A DNA stretch of 64,000 nt from the NCBI GenBank assembly GCA_003252395.1, contig QKEL01000013.1, positions 1-64,000 on the forward strand, written 5' to 3'. The translations under genes and the position numbers were made by a program. The notes below the pieces were generated by a model. It made no database searches, was not told where the DNA came from, and saw nothing but the letters and a program-made list of their open reading frames with translations. Source of the stretch: Spirochaetales bacterium (lineage in GTDB: Bacteria > Spirochaetota > Spirochaetia > Treponematales > Treponemataceae). Positions 1 to 7,789 of this stretch are shown here, piece by piece. Within the stretch, counting starts at the first letter, position 1. Every line of letters begins with the position of its first letter.

Positions 1-414
1 ATTTGAAGGATATCTGCTGCTGATCTGGCCGTCACTTCCAGAACAAAGAATTCTAACAGCTTAAGCTGAGTGGATTTCTTTAACCTGCAATGAGTTATAA
101 CCACTGTTTAAGTATAAATCGGAATTTTATCTAGTACAGCCCCTAAAATTATCCATATAATATCTGGTTAACTTGCAAGCGCCGCAAGGTGCTTGTCCAG
201 TTGAACCTCTTATTGTATTGGCCCTCTGAAGAAAAATCCTAACACAGGCTTCAACTTGACACCCCGGCTACGCCGGGCTGCAGGTTAAGCTGAGGTTCGG
301 CCACCCCTTCGGGCGGGAAAGCGGGAGTCGAAAGGCTCCCATTTTGTATTTCTTGGGGTTGCCCATACCGGGGGTAACCGGACGGCCTTTGGCCCTCCGA
401 TATAGGGTTAGTCG
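1..414. other. Non-coding edge region, 414 nt
   Basis: No convincing gene is seen. Besides the palindromes described separately, 100-165 is AT-rich, unlike the rest of the window. At 323-340 there is a GGGAG...CTCCC hairpin with a GAAA loop, followed by ATTTTGTATTT, which could terminate a plus-strand transcript entering from the left. The 344-583 ORF of the track runs antisense into the antitoxin and has no family features. Confidence 0.6.
57..294. repeat. Cluster of attC-like imperfect palindromes
   Basis: Two imperfect palindromes of one family lie in opposite orientation. Site 1 (249-290, plus) has arms GCTTCAACTTG and CAGGTTAAGC around an inner CCCGGC/GCCGGG stem. Site 2 (166-207) reads on the minus strand as GGTTCAACT...AGTTAACC with an inner CAAGC/GCTTG stem. 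Both have a bulged C at the same place in the 5' arm, then an asymmetric internal loop and a short inner stem. Shared core is TTCAACT[GT]GACA ... TGCA[AG]GTTAA. A degenerate copy lies at 80-107 (minus), and a lone right arm CAGCTTAAGCTGAG at 57-70 differs by one base from 281-294. The GTTAAGC end fits the integron R' consensus GTTRRRY. No integrase is in the window, so the integron reading is inference. Confidence 0.5.
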
Positions 415-777
415 TTACGCTATGAGAAACCGGTGGAAATCACAGCCAAGCGCCTCGGCGAGTTTTTTTGCGGTCTTCAGGCCGATGGGGCGCTTATTGT
501 TTTCCATCTCGGAAAGATGGGATTTCGCGATTCCGGACTTTTCGGAAAGCTCATCTAGGGTAATCCCGGCGTTATCACGATAACACCAAAGAACCTCGCC
601 CGAGGTACGGCTATTTCGAAGCTGCTGAAACCAGGGATCGGAATTGACGGGGATAGCCTCGTCGTCGGTAGATACCTCCAGGCCTTTAATGGTCTTCTTG
701 AGCATCTCGACGAGCACGTCGGCGCCGGTTCCGGTGATCTGAACGTCAATATGGGGCGTCTTCGCGTGAACCTGCAT
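415..777 (-). CDS. XRE-family antitoxin (HigA-like)
   Basis: A 120-residue protein with a C-terminal helix-turn-helix of the Xre/Cro type (about residues 60-120; LDELSEKSGIAKSHLSEMEN). It is the likely antitoxin and autorepressor of the toxin gene just upstream. The ATG at 777 was chosen over the longer track start (936) because GAGG sits 6 nt before it and the upstream extension only reads through the toxin gene. Its start overlaps the toxin 3' end by 32 nt, which implies translational coupling. The toxin-first order resembles higBA. The N-terminal half (about 50 residues) has no motif I recognise. The neighbouring attC-like palindromes suggest that the pair may be cassette-borne (inference). 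Confidence 0.8.
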   Translation of the reverse strand: MQVHAKTPHIDVQITGTGADVLVEMLKKTIKGLEVSTDDEAIPVNSDPWFQQLRNSRTSGEVLWCYRDNAGITLDELSEKSGIAKSHLSEMENNKRPIGLKTAKKLAEALGCDFHRFLIA

Positions 778-1057
778 AATAAACCTCGATAACGATAGAC
801 TCTTTCTCATGTCGCCAGCAGGCGACCCAATGGTAATCCAAGTGACAGTGGTAGGTGACCTTCCCGAGCATTGAGTAATTCGGCCAGTGATCCTGAACCG
901 GGCCGGATGTTTCAAGGTCCTCGACCAGAATTTCAAACTTGCGCTGAATTCGGGGCGGGGCTTTCTTGATATCCTTCAATGCTTTTTTCTGAATGGTGAC
1001 CGTGTATTTCACCCCATTAAAGTTACCATATTTGGGAACAGAAGGCAAGGAATTCAT
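746..1057 (-). CDS. RelE/ParE-superfamily toxin (HigB-like)
   Basis: A 103-residue basic protein with the RelE/ParE pattern: an N-terminal helix with Lys/Arg-rich AxKDIKKAPPRIQRKFE, then alternating short strands (YHCHLDYHWVACWRHEKE, SIVIEVYYAGSRED). This family usually cleaves mRNA at the ribosome or poisons gyrase; which applies cannot be told here. The ATG at 1057 is preferred over the TTG at 1060; neither has a clear Shine-Dalgarno. It is the first gene of the pair with the XRE antitoxin, and its last codons overlap the antitoxin start. The gene lies about 125 nt downstream of tRNA-Lys on the same strand, with a terminator between them. Confidence 0.78.
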   Translation of the reverse strand: MNSLPSVPKYGNFNGVKYTVTIQKKALKDIKKAPPRIQRKFEILVEDLETSGPVQDHWPNYSMLGKVTYHCHLDYHWVACWRHEKESIVIEVYYAGSREDAPY

Positions 1058-1125
1058 CAATTTTTTGGTAGAAATACTAGAAATATCTTCTCTATCATGA
1101 CCAAAGTACGCCGTAGGCGTGGGTC

Positions 1126-1157
1126 AAAAAAAAACACCATCATAGATGGTGTTTTTA
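1126..1157 (-). terminator. Intrinsic terminator after tRNA-Lys
   Basis: An 11-bp stem AAAACACCATC/GATGGTGTTTT with an ATA loop is followed on the minus strand by a run of nine T. It ends the tRNA-Lys transcript and insulates the toxin-antitoxin pair. The plus side is also T-rich, so it may work in both directions. Confidence 0.85.
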
Positions 1158-1182
1158 TTTCCTTATATTATAAGGATTTAAC

Positions 1183-1255
1183 TGAGCCACGATGGATTCG
1201 AACCATCGACCCACGCCTTAAAAGGGCGTTGCTCTACCTACTGAGCTAGTGGCCC
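1183..1255 (-). tRNA. tRNA-Lys (anticodon UUU)
   Basis: On the minus strand a complete 73-nt cloverleaf is visible: acceptor GGGCCAC/GTGGCTC (one G-U pair), D-arm GCTC...GAGC, anticodon stem ACGCC/GGCGT with loop CTTTTAA (anticodon TTT), T-arm GATGG-TTCGAAT-CCATC and discriminator A. The 3' CCA is not encoded; the next bases are GTT. A terminator follows at 1126-1157. Confidence 0.97.
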
Positions 1256-1300
1256 GGGTTTCGATAACGAAAGCCATACTATACGACGATCGAAAGCGTG

Positions 1301-2473
1301 TCAATACTCGAAGGACAAGGAGATGCCCATATTTAATAGGGGGCGTGAGCCGGGGTCAATGCCGAGTTCGCTTCCGTAGAAGGCAAAGTCGAGCTTGCAG
1401 AAGGTGAGGTCCAGTCCGAGTCCCGCCGCGAGATAGGTTTGGTTGATTCCCGCGCGCAGGCTTACGACGTCCAAGAGAATTAGTTCCGTTCCGAAGTTAA
1501 CGTACAGTACGGGATTCGGGGGAATGGGGTTGAGCCAGGCGAGTATGTCGCGGTAATCGCACATGAAGGTCCACGAACTGACGGTTTGCCAACCGTCCGG
1601 AAGGGGGACTTCGAACGCGGTTCCGACGGAGAGCTTTATCGGTAACAGTTCGCTCTGGGTTTCGGTTTCCGGTTTGGAGGCGAGGTAGTAAGCCAGTTTC
1701 GTATAGCGGGTGGAGAAGGCCGGCGTATAGAGGTCGCGGCATACGACGGCGGCGGTAAAGAGGTCCCCGTAGCGGTACATGAGCCCCGCGTCCACGCCGA
1801 AACCCGTGGAAAGTACCATGGGTAGGCTGTTGACTTTGAGTGAGGTCGCGGTGGCGAGTATGTCGATGGCGGTGCCGCTTTGGTCAAAGAAGGTTTGGAA
1901 ATAGCCCTTCAGCTGAAGCCCAAGGGAAAGGCTCTGTTCCTTTTTTTCGTAGACCGTGACGCCGTACGCGCCGGTGAGGAGGAAGTCTTCGCCGGCGAGG
2001 ATCGTCGCCTTGGTCAGGGAGGGTATATTCGCGACGAGCGAGGTGTCGTTGAAAATGCCGAAGCCGAAATTGCGGTCCACCTTACCGAACGCGATGGGGC
2101 CGGAGAGGGTCGAGCCGACGTATATGCCCTTGTTGTCCGAAACCAGGTTGAGCAATTCGGTCTCGATGTCGTCCGCCAAAAAAGCCGAGGGCAGGTCGAA
2201 GAGGGGGCCCGAAGCGTTCATTGATACCCGGGCAATGGACCAGGTTTCGTCTACGTAGGCGAGGGCGGCGGGATTGGTGAACAGGGTGTCGAAGCCTGCA
2301 ACTTGGGCTGCGTACGGGCCGCCGGTTCCCGAAAGCCCCGCGCTCACCGGGCTGGGGACGAAGGGTTCAAACCGGAAATCGGCCGCGGCGACGGGGATCG
2401 ACGCGGCCAAAAGGAGGGAAAAGGCCGCCATTGCGGTTGGGTGGGGTCTGCGGTGAGAGGTAGCGCTCTTCAT
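1301..2473 (-). CDS. UPF0164/PorV-like outer-membrane protein
   Basis: A 390-residue exported protein. An N-terminal signal peptide (hydrophobic MAAFSLLLAASIPVAAA, cleavage near residue 31) is followed by a Gly-, Ser- and aromatic-rich body with the TNPAALAYV segment near residue 70. This is typical of the PorV/UPF0164/FadL-like beta-barrels common in treponemes. The C-terminus ends in alternating hydrophobic residues (NMGISLSFEY), as in outer-membrane barrels. It starts 9 nt after the lipoprotein gene with AAGGA upstream, so the two are cotranscribed. Role (porin or assembly partner) is unknown. Confidence 0.65.
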   Translation of the reverse strand: MKSATSHRRPHPTAMAAFSLLLAASIPVAAADFRFEPFVPSPVSAGLSGTGGPYAAQVAGFDTLFTNPAALAYVDETWSIARVSMNASGPLFDLPSAFLADDIETELLNLVSDNKGIYVGSTLSGPIAFGKVDRNFGFGIFNDTSLVANIPSLTKATILAGEDFLLTGAYGVTVYEKKEQSLSLGLQLKGYFQTFFDQSGTAIDILATATSLKVNSLPMVLSTGFGVDAGLMYRYGDLFTAAVVCRDLYTPAFSTRYTKLAYYLASKPETETQSELLPIKLSVGTAFEVPLPDGWQTVSSWTFMCDYRDILAWLNPIPPNPVLYVNFGTELILLDVVSLRAGINQTYLAAGLGLDLTFCKLDFAFYGSELGIDPGSRPLLNMGISLSFEY

Positions 2474-2482
2474 TTCGTTTCC

Positions 2483-3193
2483 TTACGGCGTGGTGGTTCC
2501 GTTCAGCAAATCCGCGATATTGAAGCCGCCGATGGTGGCGTCGTTCACGTCGGGCCGGGTCTGAATGGAGTCGGATACGTTGAGGATGGTGTTAATCTGG
2601 GCGAGGATTGCCGGGTCGCTCGTAACCGCGGAGGGCGGATTGGCGATCGGATCGGCGAGAATGTCCATGATCGCGTCGGTGCCGATGGTGGCAGCCACGT
2701 CGGCGATTACCACGGCGCTGGCGAGGACGAGGGATTCGATGGGCGCGTCGGCCACCGCGTCGGGGTCGTTGAGCACGTCCAAGACGGCGTCGAGATTGAC
2801 CGAGGTGTCGAAGGCGCCGAGTATGTCGCTTACCAGCTGGTCGGTATCGGCTGAATCGCCCGATTGCGCGAGCAGGTCGGTAACCGCTCCCAGGTCAAGG
2901 CTCGCGGTGGTGGCGAGATTGAGGATTTCCGTTTGGTCGTCGACGCTGAGATCCTGGATATCGGCGGTGGATTTGCCCCCCAGGGCGTCGAGTACGGCCT
3001 TCGCGGCCGAGGGATCTTCCGCCTCGCTCGATGCCGCGAGGTCTATAAGGTCGCTCAGGGGCGTTTTCGAGGAGATGCTCACGCTGTCCCGCGCGAAGGC
3101 GGTTCCCAACGAGGTGGTGAACAGTTGCCGACAGGACGTGGCGGCGAATACGGTAACCAGGGCCAGGGCCGGAAGGATTAGGATACGCTTCAT
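2483..3193 (-). CDS. Predicted lipoprotein, unknown function
   Basis: A 236-residue protein with a lipoprotein signal peptide: MKR, a hydrophobic core and lipobox ATSC (Cys near residue 21). The mature part is acidic, rich in Asp, Ala and Leu, and looks all-helical, with repeating units of the type [DE]xxxxxLDxLxD about every 30-40 residues. No enzyme motif is seen. GGGAGG lies 6 nt before the ATG, and a TACTAT -10-like element lies upstream. It is the first gene of a two-gene operon with the PorV-like barrel, so an outer-membrane partnership is plausible but inferred. Confidence 0.65.
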   Translation of the reverse strand: MKRILILPALALVTVFAATSCRQLFTTSLGTAFARDSVSISSKTPLSDLIDLAASSEAEDPSAAKAVLDALGGKSTADIQDLSVDDQTEILNLATTASLDLGAVTDLLAQSGDSADTDQLVSDILGAFDTSVNLDAVLDVLNDPDAVADAPIESLVLASAVVIADVAATIGTDAIMDILADPIANPPSAVTSDPAILAQINTILNVSDSIQTRPDVNDATIGGFNIADLLNGTTTP

Positions 3194-3266
3194 GTCGCCT
3201 CCCTTATCCCTTAATAGTACCGCATTCGCCGGTAATCCACAAGCTTTACGTTGGCGACGGCCCCGT

Positions 3267-4715
3267 TTACCGGTTCCCGGGAATCCCGACGGGTAGGGCC
3301 CTCCCGTGGCCCGAAAGGCGTACGGGGATTTCGGTTCCCGCCTTATGTCCCGTGGCGGGGATGAGTACCGAGAGGTAATTTTCGGTCAGCGCCCGTTCCA
3401 TCCCGTTTTCGGTTCCCCGCTCCACGATGGCGCGGACCGTTTTACCCTCCCAAGAGCGCTCGTACGCCTCGCGGCCGGACGCGGCCAGTTCGGCGAGGCG
3501 GGCAACCCGCTCTCGGGCGATTCGTTCGGGAACTTTCGGCCTCATGGCCCAGGCTTCGGTGCCCGGCCTGGCGGAAAAGGGAAATGCGTGAATGCCGGCG
3601 AAGGCGAGGTCGCGGCAGAGGCGCCAAGTGTCCTCAAAATCGGTCTCGGTCTCGCCGGGGAAGCCCGCGATGATATCGCAGGCGAGAAAGGGGTCTTTTT
3701 TCGCCGTCCGGAGCCGTTCCGCCGCGCGGTAGACGGTTTCGGCGTGGTAGGGCCGCCGCATGGCGCGCAGGATCCGCTCGCTACCCGACTGAACCGAAAG
3801 GTGGAAGTGGGGGCGGACGCGGTCATTGGCAAGGGCTTCGAGGATCGCTTCGTCCACCCGTTCGGGATAGAGGCTGGAGATTCTCAGCGCGACCGATTCG
3901 GTTTCGGCGAGTATTCGATACAGGAGGTCCGCGAAATCCCTTGATCCGTCGCGGTATTGGGAAAGGTTCACCCCGGTGAGGATCACCTCGCTCCAGCCCG
4001 CTTCCTCGATCCGCCTGATTTGGGCGATTACCTCGTCTGCGGGAAGGGAGACCGCCTTTCCCCGCGCGAGCCTGATGCGGCAATAGGTGCAGTGGTTGTT
4101 GCAGCCGTCCTGTATCTTGATGGAGGCGCGCGAATGGAAGAGGAAGTCGTCGGTGGCAAGGCGGAATGTGGCCGTGCCCGTCGCGTTCGCCCCTTGGCCC
4201 GGTCGGCAAAATTCCGACACGGCGTCGAGCATGCTCGCCTCGGGGTGGAGGAGGCGGTATTCGGCGATCCAGCGGGGCAGTGAGGCGAGCTCGCCCTTGC
4301 GGGACCCGGGAAAGACGCGCACCCGGTCGCCGATGGACGCGATCGCCTCGGCCTCCACCTCGGCATAGCATCCGGTCACGAGGACGGGGGCGCGCGGGTG
4401 CTCGGTCAGGAGGTTGCGGATAAGCCGACGCGCCTTTTGCTCGGCCTTTCCGGTGACGGTGCAGGTATTGACCACGCAGAGGACGGGCTGCTCGACGGGC
4501 TTGAACGCGAACGGAAACGGGCCGCCCGCGGAAGGGCTTTGGTCCCGTAGCGGGGCGGGTTCGGGAGTCTCCTCGACTTCGTTTCCCCCGTCGGAGGTAT
4601 CGGCGCTTTCGGCGCCGACGACGCGATAGCCCTCAGCCGAGAAGGCGTGGGCGAGCGATTCGGTCTCGATCTGGTTCAGCTTGCAGCCGAGGGTTTCAAA
4701 GCGGATACGTTCCAT
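3267..4715 (-). CDS. mtaB: tRNA methylthiotransferase MtaB
   Basis: A 482-residue radical-SAM enzyme that thiomethylates t6A37 to ms2t6A in ANN-decoding tRNAs. Seen: N-terminal MTTase domain with its three cluster cysteines (LGCKLN near 10, NTCTV near 84, VTGCYAE near 115), the radical-SAM motif CNNHCTYC near residue 205, and a C-terminal TRAM-like region. Between the first and second cysteines lies a Pro/Glu-rich insertion (about residues 38-72) absent from typical MtaB. It is the last gene of the bactofilin-TPR-mtaB operon, 6 nt after the TPR stop, with no obvious ribosome site of its own, so it probably relies on coupling. Confidence 0.93.
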   Translation of the reverse strand: MERIRFETLGCKLNQIETESLAHAFSAEGYRVVGAESADTSDGGNEVEETPEPAPLRDQSPSAGGPFPFAFKPVEQPVLCVVNTCTVTGKAEQKARRLIRNLLTEHPRAPVLVTGCYAEVEAEAIASIGDRVRVFPGSRKGELASLPRWIAEYRLLHPEASMLDAVSEFCRPGQGANATGTATFRLATDDFLFHSRASIKIQDGCNNHCTYCRIRLARGKAVSLPADEVIAQIRRIEEAGWSEVILTGVNLSQYRDGSRDFADLLYRILAETESVALRISSLYPERVDEAILEALANDRVRPHFHLSVQSGSERILRAMRRPYHAETVYRAAERLRTAKKDPFLACDIIAGFPGETETDFEDTWRLCRDLAFAGIHAFPFSARPGTEAWAMRPKVPERIARERVARLAELAASGREAYERSWEGKTVRAIVERGTENGMERALTENYLSVLIPATGHKAGTEIPVRLSGHGRALPVGIPGNR

Positions 4716-4721
4716 ACAGAA

Positions 4722-5372
4722 TCAATTGAGAAAGGCCAGCACGCGCTCGCGGCCCCGGCCCGCGTCCTGGTTGGTCGCGTCCAGGGCGATGGCCTTATTA
4801 TAGGCTTCGAGGGCGTAGCGGTATTCTTTCGCCTTTTCCCGGGCATAGCCCAATCGTACCCACCATTCCACGTTGGAGCTTTCCAGCTGGATGGCGGCGG
4901 AAAAGGATATGTCCGCGTGCCGGTAGCGCCCCAGGCGAACGTAGAGCTCTCCCATGAAGGCATAGGCGCCGGCGAGGCGGCTGCCGTTGGGCGCGTAGGT
5001 GATATAGTCCTGGAACAGCCTGAGCGCGTCGGCATTGAGGCCCCGGTAATACTTGGCTTCGGCCTGAATCTCAATGAGCCGGGGGTCGTAACGGTACAGT
5101 TCCCGCCCGCGGGCCGCCCAGGAGTCGGCCTCTTCGTACCGGGCGACCTTGACGAGGGACCAGCTCAATACGACGTAGCTTTCGAGATTGGACGGGTCAT
5201 CGGCGATTTCCGCCTGGCATACCTCAATCGCCCCGGTAAAGTTGCCGTTTCGGTACATGACCAGGGCGTCGGGCTTTTCCTGGGCGGAAAGCAGTCCCGC
5301 GGAGGCAAGGGATACTAGGAAGAGAAAGGCCGCGGCGAAAATTCGGCGGGGGCGGGCGGCGGTTGATATCAT
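4722..5372 (-). CDS. Exported TPR-repeat protein
   Basis: A 216-residue protein with a signal peptide (residues 1-30, FLFLVSLASAGLLSAQ, cleavage near SAQ-E) and about five tetratricopeptide units filling the mature part (for example GNFTGAIEVCQAEIADDPSN, YRYALEAYNKAIALDATN). TPRs are protein-binding scaffolds. It is likely periplasmic. It starts 6 nt after the bactofilin stop and is followed 6 nt later by mtaB, forming a compact operon. The bactofilin neighbour suggests an envelope or cell-shape role (inference). Confidence 0.8.
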   Translation of the reverse strand: MISTAARPRRIFAAAFLFLVSLASAGLLSAQEKPDALVMYRNGNFTGAIEVCQAEIADDPSNLESYVVLSWSLVKVARYEEADSWAARGRELYRYDPRLIEIQAEAKYYRGLNADALRLFQDYITYAPNGSRLAGAYAFMGELYVRLGRYRHADISFSAAIQLESSNVEWWVRLGYAREKAKEYRYALEAYNKAIALDATNQDAGRGRERVLAFLN

Positions 5373-5378
5373 GGCCGG

Positions 5379-5738
5379 TCAGCGGTTCATGGTGCAGATG
5401 CCCGAGAAAAAGCAGCCGCTTTCCAGGACCACTTCGGGGGCGGTCACGTCGCCCGTGAGCTTCCCCGAAGAAAATACGTGGACCATGCGGTCGGCGGTCA
5501 CGTTGCCGACGACCGTTCCCTTGATAACCACGCGGCTCGCGTGGATGTCCGCCTTTACGGTGGCGGCCGAGTCGATCATGAGGTCGCTGGTGGCCTCGAT
5601 CCTTCCGGTAACGCGGCCCTTGATCATGAAGGGTTCGGCGAATTCGATGGTGCCCTCGAAATCGATGTCCGGGGCGAGAACCGTATCGTAATCCTCCTCG
5701 TCAAGGTCGAGAAGGTCGTTGTCGTTGACGTCTACCAT
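5379..5738 (-). CDS. Bactofilin
   Basis: A 119-residue bactofilin (DUF583), a self-polymerising beta-helix cytoskeletal protein. After an acidic N-terminal tail (DNDLLDLDEEDYDTV) come short repeats of the type xhxGxhxGxhxAxxxhxI (for example IKGRVTGRIEATSDLMID, VVIKGTVVGNVTADRMVH) that form the right-handed beta-helix. The ATG at 5738 is chosen, not the track start at 5774, because a TTGACC-N17-TACAGT promoter ends 7 nt before it, predicting a leaderless mRNA. It heads an operon with the TPR protein and mtaB. Confidence 0.87.
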   Translation of the reverse strand: MVDVNDNDLLDLDEEDYDTVLAPDIDFEGTIEFAEPFMIKGRVTGRIEATSDLMIDSAATVKADIHASRVVIKGTVVGNVTADRMVHVFSSGKLTGDVTAPEVVLESGCFFSGICTMNR

Positions 5739-5745
5739 GCATTCT

Positions 5746-5774
5746 ACTGTAGCCGCGATGGCCCCATCGGTCAA
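5746..5774 (-). promoter_or_regulatory. Promoter of bactofilin operon (leaderless)
   Basis: Minus strand TTGACC-N17-TACAGT, with 7 nt between the -10 and the ATG at 5738, so transcription should begin at or next to the start codon. There is no Shine-Dalgarno. Confidence 0.65.
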
Positions 5775-5808
5775 GACGGGAGGGGAAAGCCGGCTTCGCG
5801 GGGATAGC

Positions 5809-6546
5809 TCACGCCTGGTCTTTGCGGGCCTCGTTGATTTCCATGCTTACGGTTTGCCAGGCGTCCTCGAAGGAGCGGCGCATGGCTTCGGCGTAGGGGT
5901 TGAGAAGCTGCATGTCCAGGAACAGTTCCTCGCTGTCCTTCGCCACCTGGCGGCAGATCGCCAGGAGTTTTCGGTACCAGAGGGTGCCGATGGGCGTATC
6001 GTCGATTCCCATCACGTTGAGGGAGCGGCCGAGCATGTGGGTGAGCGCCTGGCTGAGCGCCGCCTGGCGGTCGTGCTCTTCCGGTGTGATTTCCACCACC
6101 ATGAGCCCCAGGGAGCGGAAAAACTGGGCGAACCCCTCGTAGCGGGCGGCGTCCAGGCGTACCGGGTGCATCATGAGGGGGAGGCCCATAACGCTTTCCT
6201 TGCCCGATTCGGGCCCGAACATGGGATGGGTGGCCAGGATCGGCGTGGAAGGGGGCAGGAGCTCGAGCATCCACTCGACGGGCTTGACCTTGACCGAGCA
6301 GGTATCCACCACGACGGTATCCGGGCCGAGAAGGGGGGCGATGCGTTCGAGGGTATCGCGCATGGTGCGCATGGGAACGCACAGGAAGACGACGGGAAGC
6401 CGGCACAGCTCTTCCAGGCTTACCAGGGAGCAGGGCGGGTCTTCCCGCGGGCTCCGATTCCAACCGCTCACTTCGTATCCGTGCGAGAGTACCTTTGTCC
6501 AGAACAAACCGAAACGGCCGAGGCCGAGCACGCCGACTTTATCCAT
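5809..6546 (-). CDS. Prephenate/arogenate dehydrogenase-like (TyrA family)
   Basis: A 245-residue NAD(P)-dependent dehydrogenase of the TyrA type, which makes 4-hydroxyphenylpyruvate from prephenate (tyrosine synthesis). Seen: Rossmann motif GVLGLGRFG at the N-terminus, CVPMRTMRDTL, DTCSVKVKP near residue 80 and the HPMFGPESG active-site segment near residue 100, followed by the helical dimerisation domain. It lacks a regulatory ACT domain and is shorter than many TyrA proteins. It is monocistronic, with its own promoter (TTGACA-N18-TAGCTT). Prephenate versus arogenate preference cannot be told. Confidence 0.82.
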   Translation of the reverse strand: MDKVGVLGLGRFGLFWTKVLSHGYEVSGWNRSPREDPPCSLVSLEELCRLPVVFLCVPMRTMRDTLERIAPLLGPDTVVVDTCSVKVKPVEWMLELLPPSTPILATHPMFGPESGKESVMGLPLMMHPVRLDAARYEGFAQFFRSLGLMVVEITPEEHDRQAALSQALTHMLGRSLNVMGIDDTPIGTLWYRKLLAICRQVAKDSEELFLDMQLLNPYAEAMRRSFEDAWQTVSMEINEARKDQA

Positions 6547-6555
6547 AAGGATTTC

Positions 6556-6585
6556 AAGCTAGCGGGAAATCGGGTCGGCTGTCAA
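6556..6585 (-). promoter_or_regulatory. Promoter of tyrA-like gene
   Basis: Minus strand TTGACA-N18-TAGCTT with 9 nt to the ATG at 6546. The predicted leader is only 2-3 nt and carries no ribosome-binding site. Confidence 0.5.
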
Positions 6586-6707
6586 GGAACGGGCGGTCGC
6601 GCGAGGCAGGAATACCGGTAACTTGTCGAACGCGCGCGCTTCGGATATGCTTATGGCGGTTCAATCACTTCTATATTAACACCGGAAATAAGGAGACTCA
6701 GAAACAA

Positions 6708-7712
6708 ATGAATTTCGTAGAATCCATGAAAAGCCGCGCCGTGGCGTACGGTAACCGCCTCGTTCTCCCCGAAGGTACCGAAAAGAGGACCGTACAGGCC
6801 GCGAGAAAGATTATCGACGGAAAGATCGCCTCTGCCGTTACCCTTCTCGGAAACGCCTCCGCCGTGGCAAAGGTCGCCGCAGAGGTCGGCGTGAAGCTCG
6901 ACGGCATTACCGTCATCGATCCCGCCGCTTCCGAACTGCTCGCCGACTTCGCCCATACCTATTACGAGAAGCGCAAGGCCAAGGGAATGACCGAGGAACA
7001 GGCCAAGACAGACATGTCCGGCATTCTCCGCTTCGGCGCCATGATGGTCGCCAAGGGCCTCGCGGACTCCATGGTCGCGGGCGCCGAAAATACCACCGGC
7101 GACGTGCTTCGCGCGGGCCTCACCGTGATCGGAACCGCCCCCGGAACCAAGACCGCCTCTTCCTGCTTCGTGATGGATACCAAGGACCCGAAATGGGGCG
7201 CCGACGGCCTCTTGATTTTCGCCGACTGCGCGGTAATCCCCACCCCGAGCTCCGAGCAACTCGCCGATATCGCCGCCTCGGCCGCGGTAAGCTGCCGCGC
7301 CTTTACCGGCGCCGAGCCCGTGGTTGCCCTGCTTTCCTTCTCCACGAAGGGCTCGGGCGGCAAGGACGAGAACGTGCTCCGCGTGCAGGAAGCCGCGCGG
7401 ATTCTCGGCGAACGCAAACCCGACTTCGTGTTCGACGGCGAGCTCCAGGCCGACGCCGCCCTCATTCCCTCGGTCACCGAGAAAAAGGCCCCGGGCAGCC
7501 CGATTACCGGCAAGGTAAATACCCTTGTGTTCCCGGACCTGGGGAGCGGTAATATCGGCTATAAGCTCGTGCAGCGCCTGGCCAACGCCGAGGCCTTCGG
7601 TCCCTTCCTCCAGGGCTTCGCCAAGCCCATTTCCGACCTTTCCCGCGGCTGCTCGGTGGACGACATCGTGACCACCGCCGCCGTCACCCTGGTTCAGGCG
7701 GGCAAGAAGTAA
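6708..7712 (+). CDS. pta: Phosphate acetyltransferase
   Basis: A 334-residue short-form Pta (catalytic domain only), interconverting acetyl-CoA and acetyl phosphate. The matching acetate kinase is not in the window. Seen: RLVLPEGTEKRT near the N-terminus, the NTTGDVLRAGL segment near residue 130, a DxxKDPKWGADG loop, and the C-terminal FPDLGSGNIGYKLVQRL signature. AAGGAG precedes the ATG by about 14 nt, with a TATATT -10-like element further up. A strong terminator follows, so it is probably monocistronic. It places the cell among acetate-forming fermenters. Confidence 0.95.
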   Translation: MNFVESMKSRAVAYGNRLVLPEGTEKRTVQAARKIIDGKIASAVTLLGNASAVAKVAAEVGVKLDGITVIDPAASELLADFAHTYYEKRKAKGMTEEQAKTDMSGILRFGAMMVAKGLADSMVAGAENTTGDVLRAGLTVIGTAPGTKTASSCFVMDTKDPKWGADGLLIFADCAVIPTPSSEQLADIAASAAVSCRAFTGAEPVVALLSFSTKGSGGKDENVLRVQEAARILGERKPDFVFDGELQADAALIPSVTEKKAPGSPITGKVNTLVFPDLGSGNIGYKLVQRLANAEAFGPFLQGFAKPISDLSRGCSVDDIVTTAAVTLVQAGKK

Positions 7713-7756
7713 CGAAACCGATCGTTCGGCCGCCTGAGCGCCATGCCGCACGAAAT

Positions 7757-7789
7757 AAGCGCCGGGATTATCGCCCGGCGCTTTTTTTT
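7757..7789 (+). terminator. Intrinsic terminator after pta
   Basis: Stem AAGCGCCGGG/CCCGGCGCTT with a short loop, followed by eight T. Confidence 0.93.

Noticed and set aside
344-583. Plus-strand ORF of 79 aa
   Set aside because: Mostly antisense to the antitoxin, with low-complexity composition and no start signals.
1107-1126. Inverted 10-mer GGCGTGGGTC matching the tRNA-Lys anticodon/T-arm junction
   Set aside because: Only 10 bases, opposite strand and no wider tRNA or att structure; could be chance.
2303-3296. Long plus-strand ORFs opposite the lipoprotein and barrel genes
   Set aside because: Antisense shadows, repetitive Gly/Arg or Ser/Arg composition, caused by high GC.
5719-6621. 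300-aa plus-strand ORF
   Set aside because: Lies opposite the tyrA-like gene, which has clear motifs; composition is His/Gly/Arg-rich shadow.
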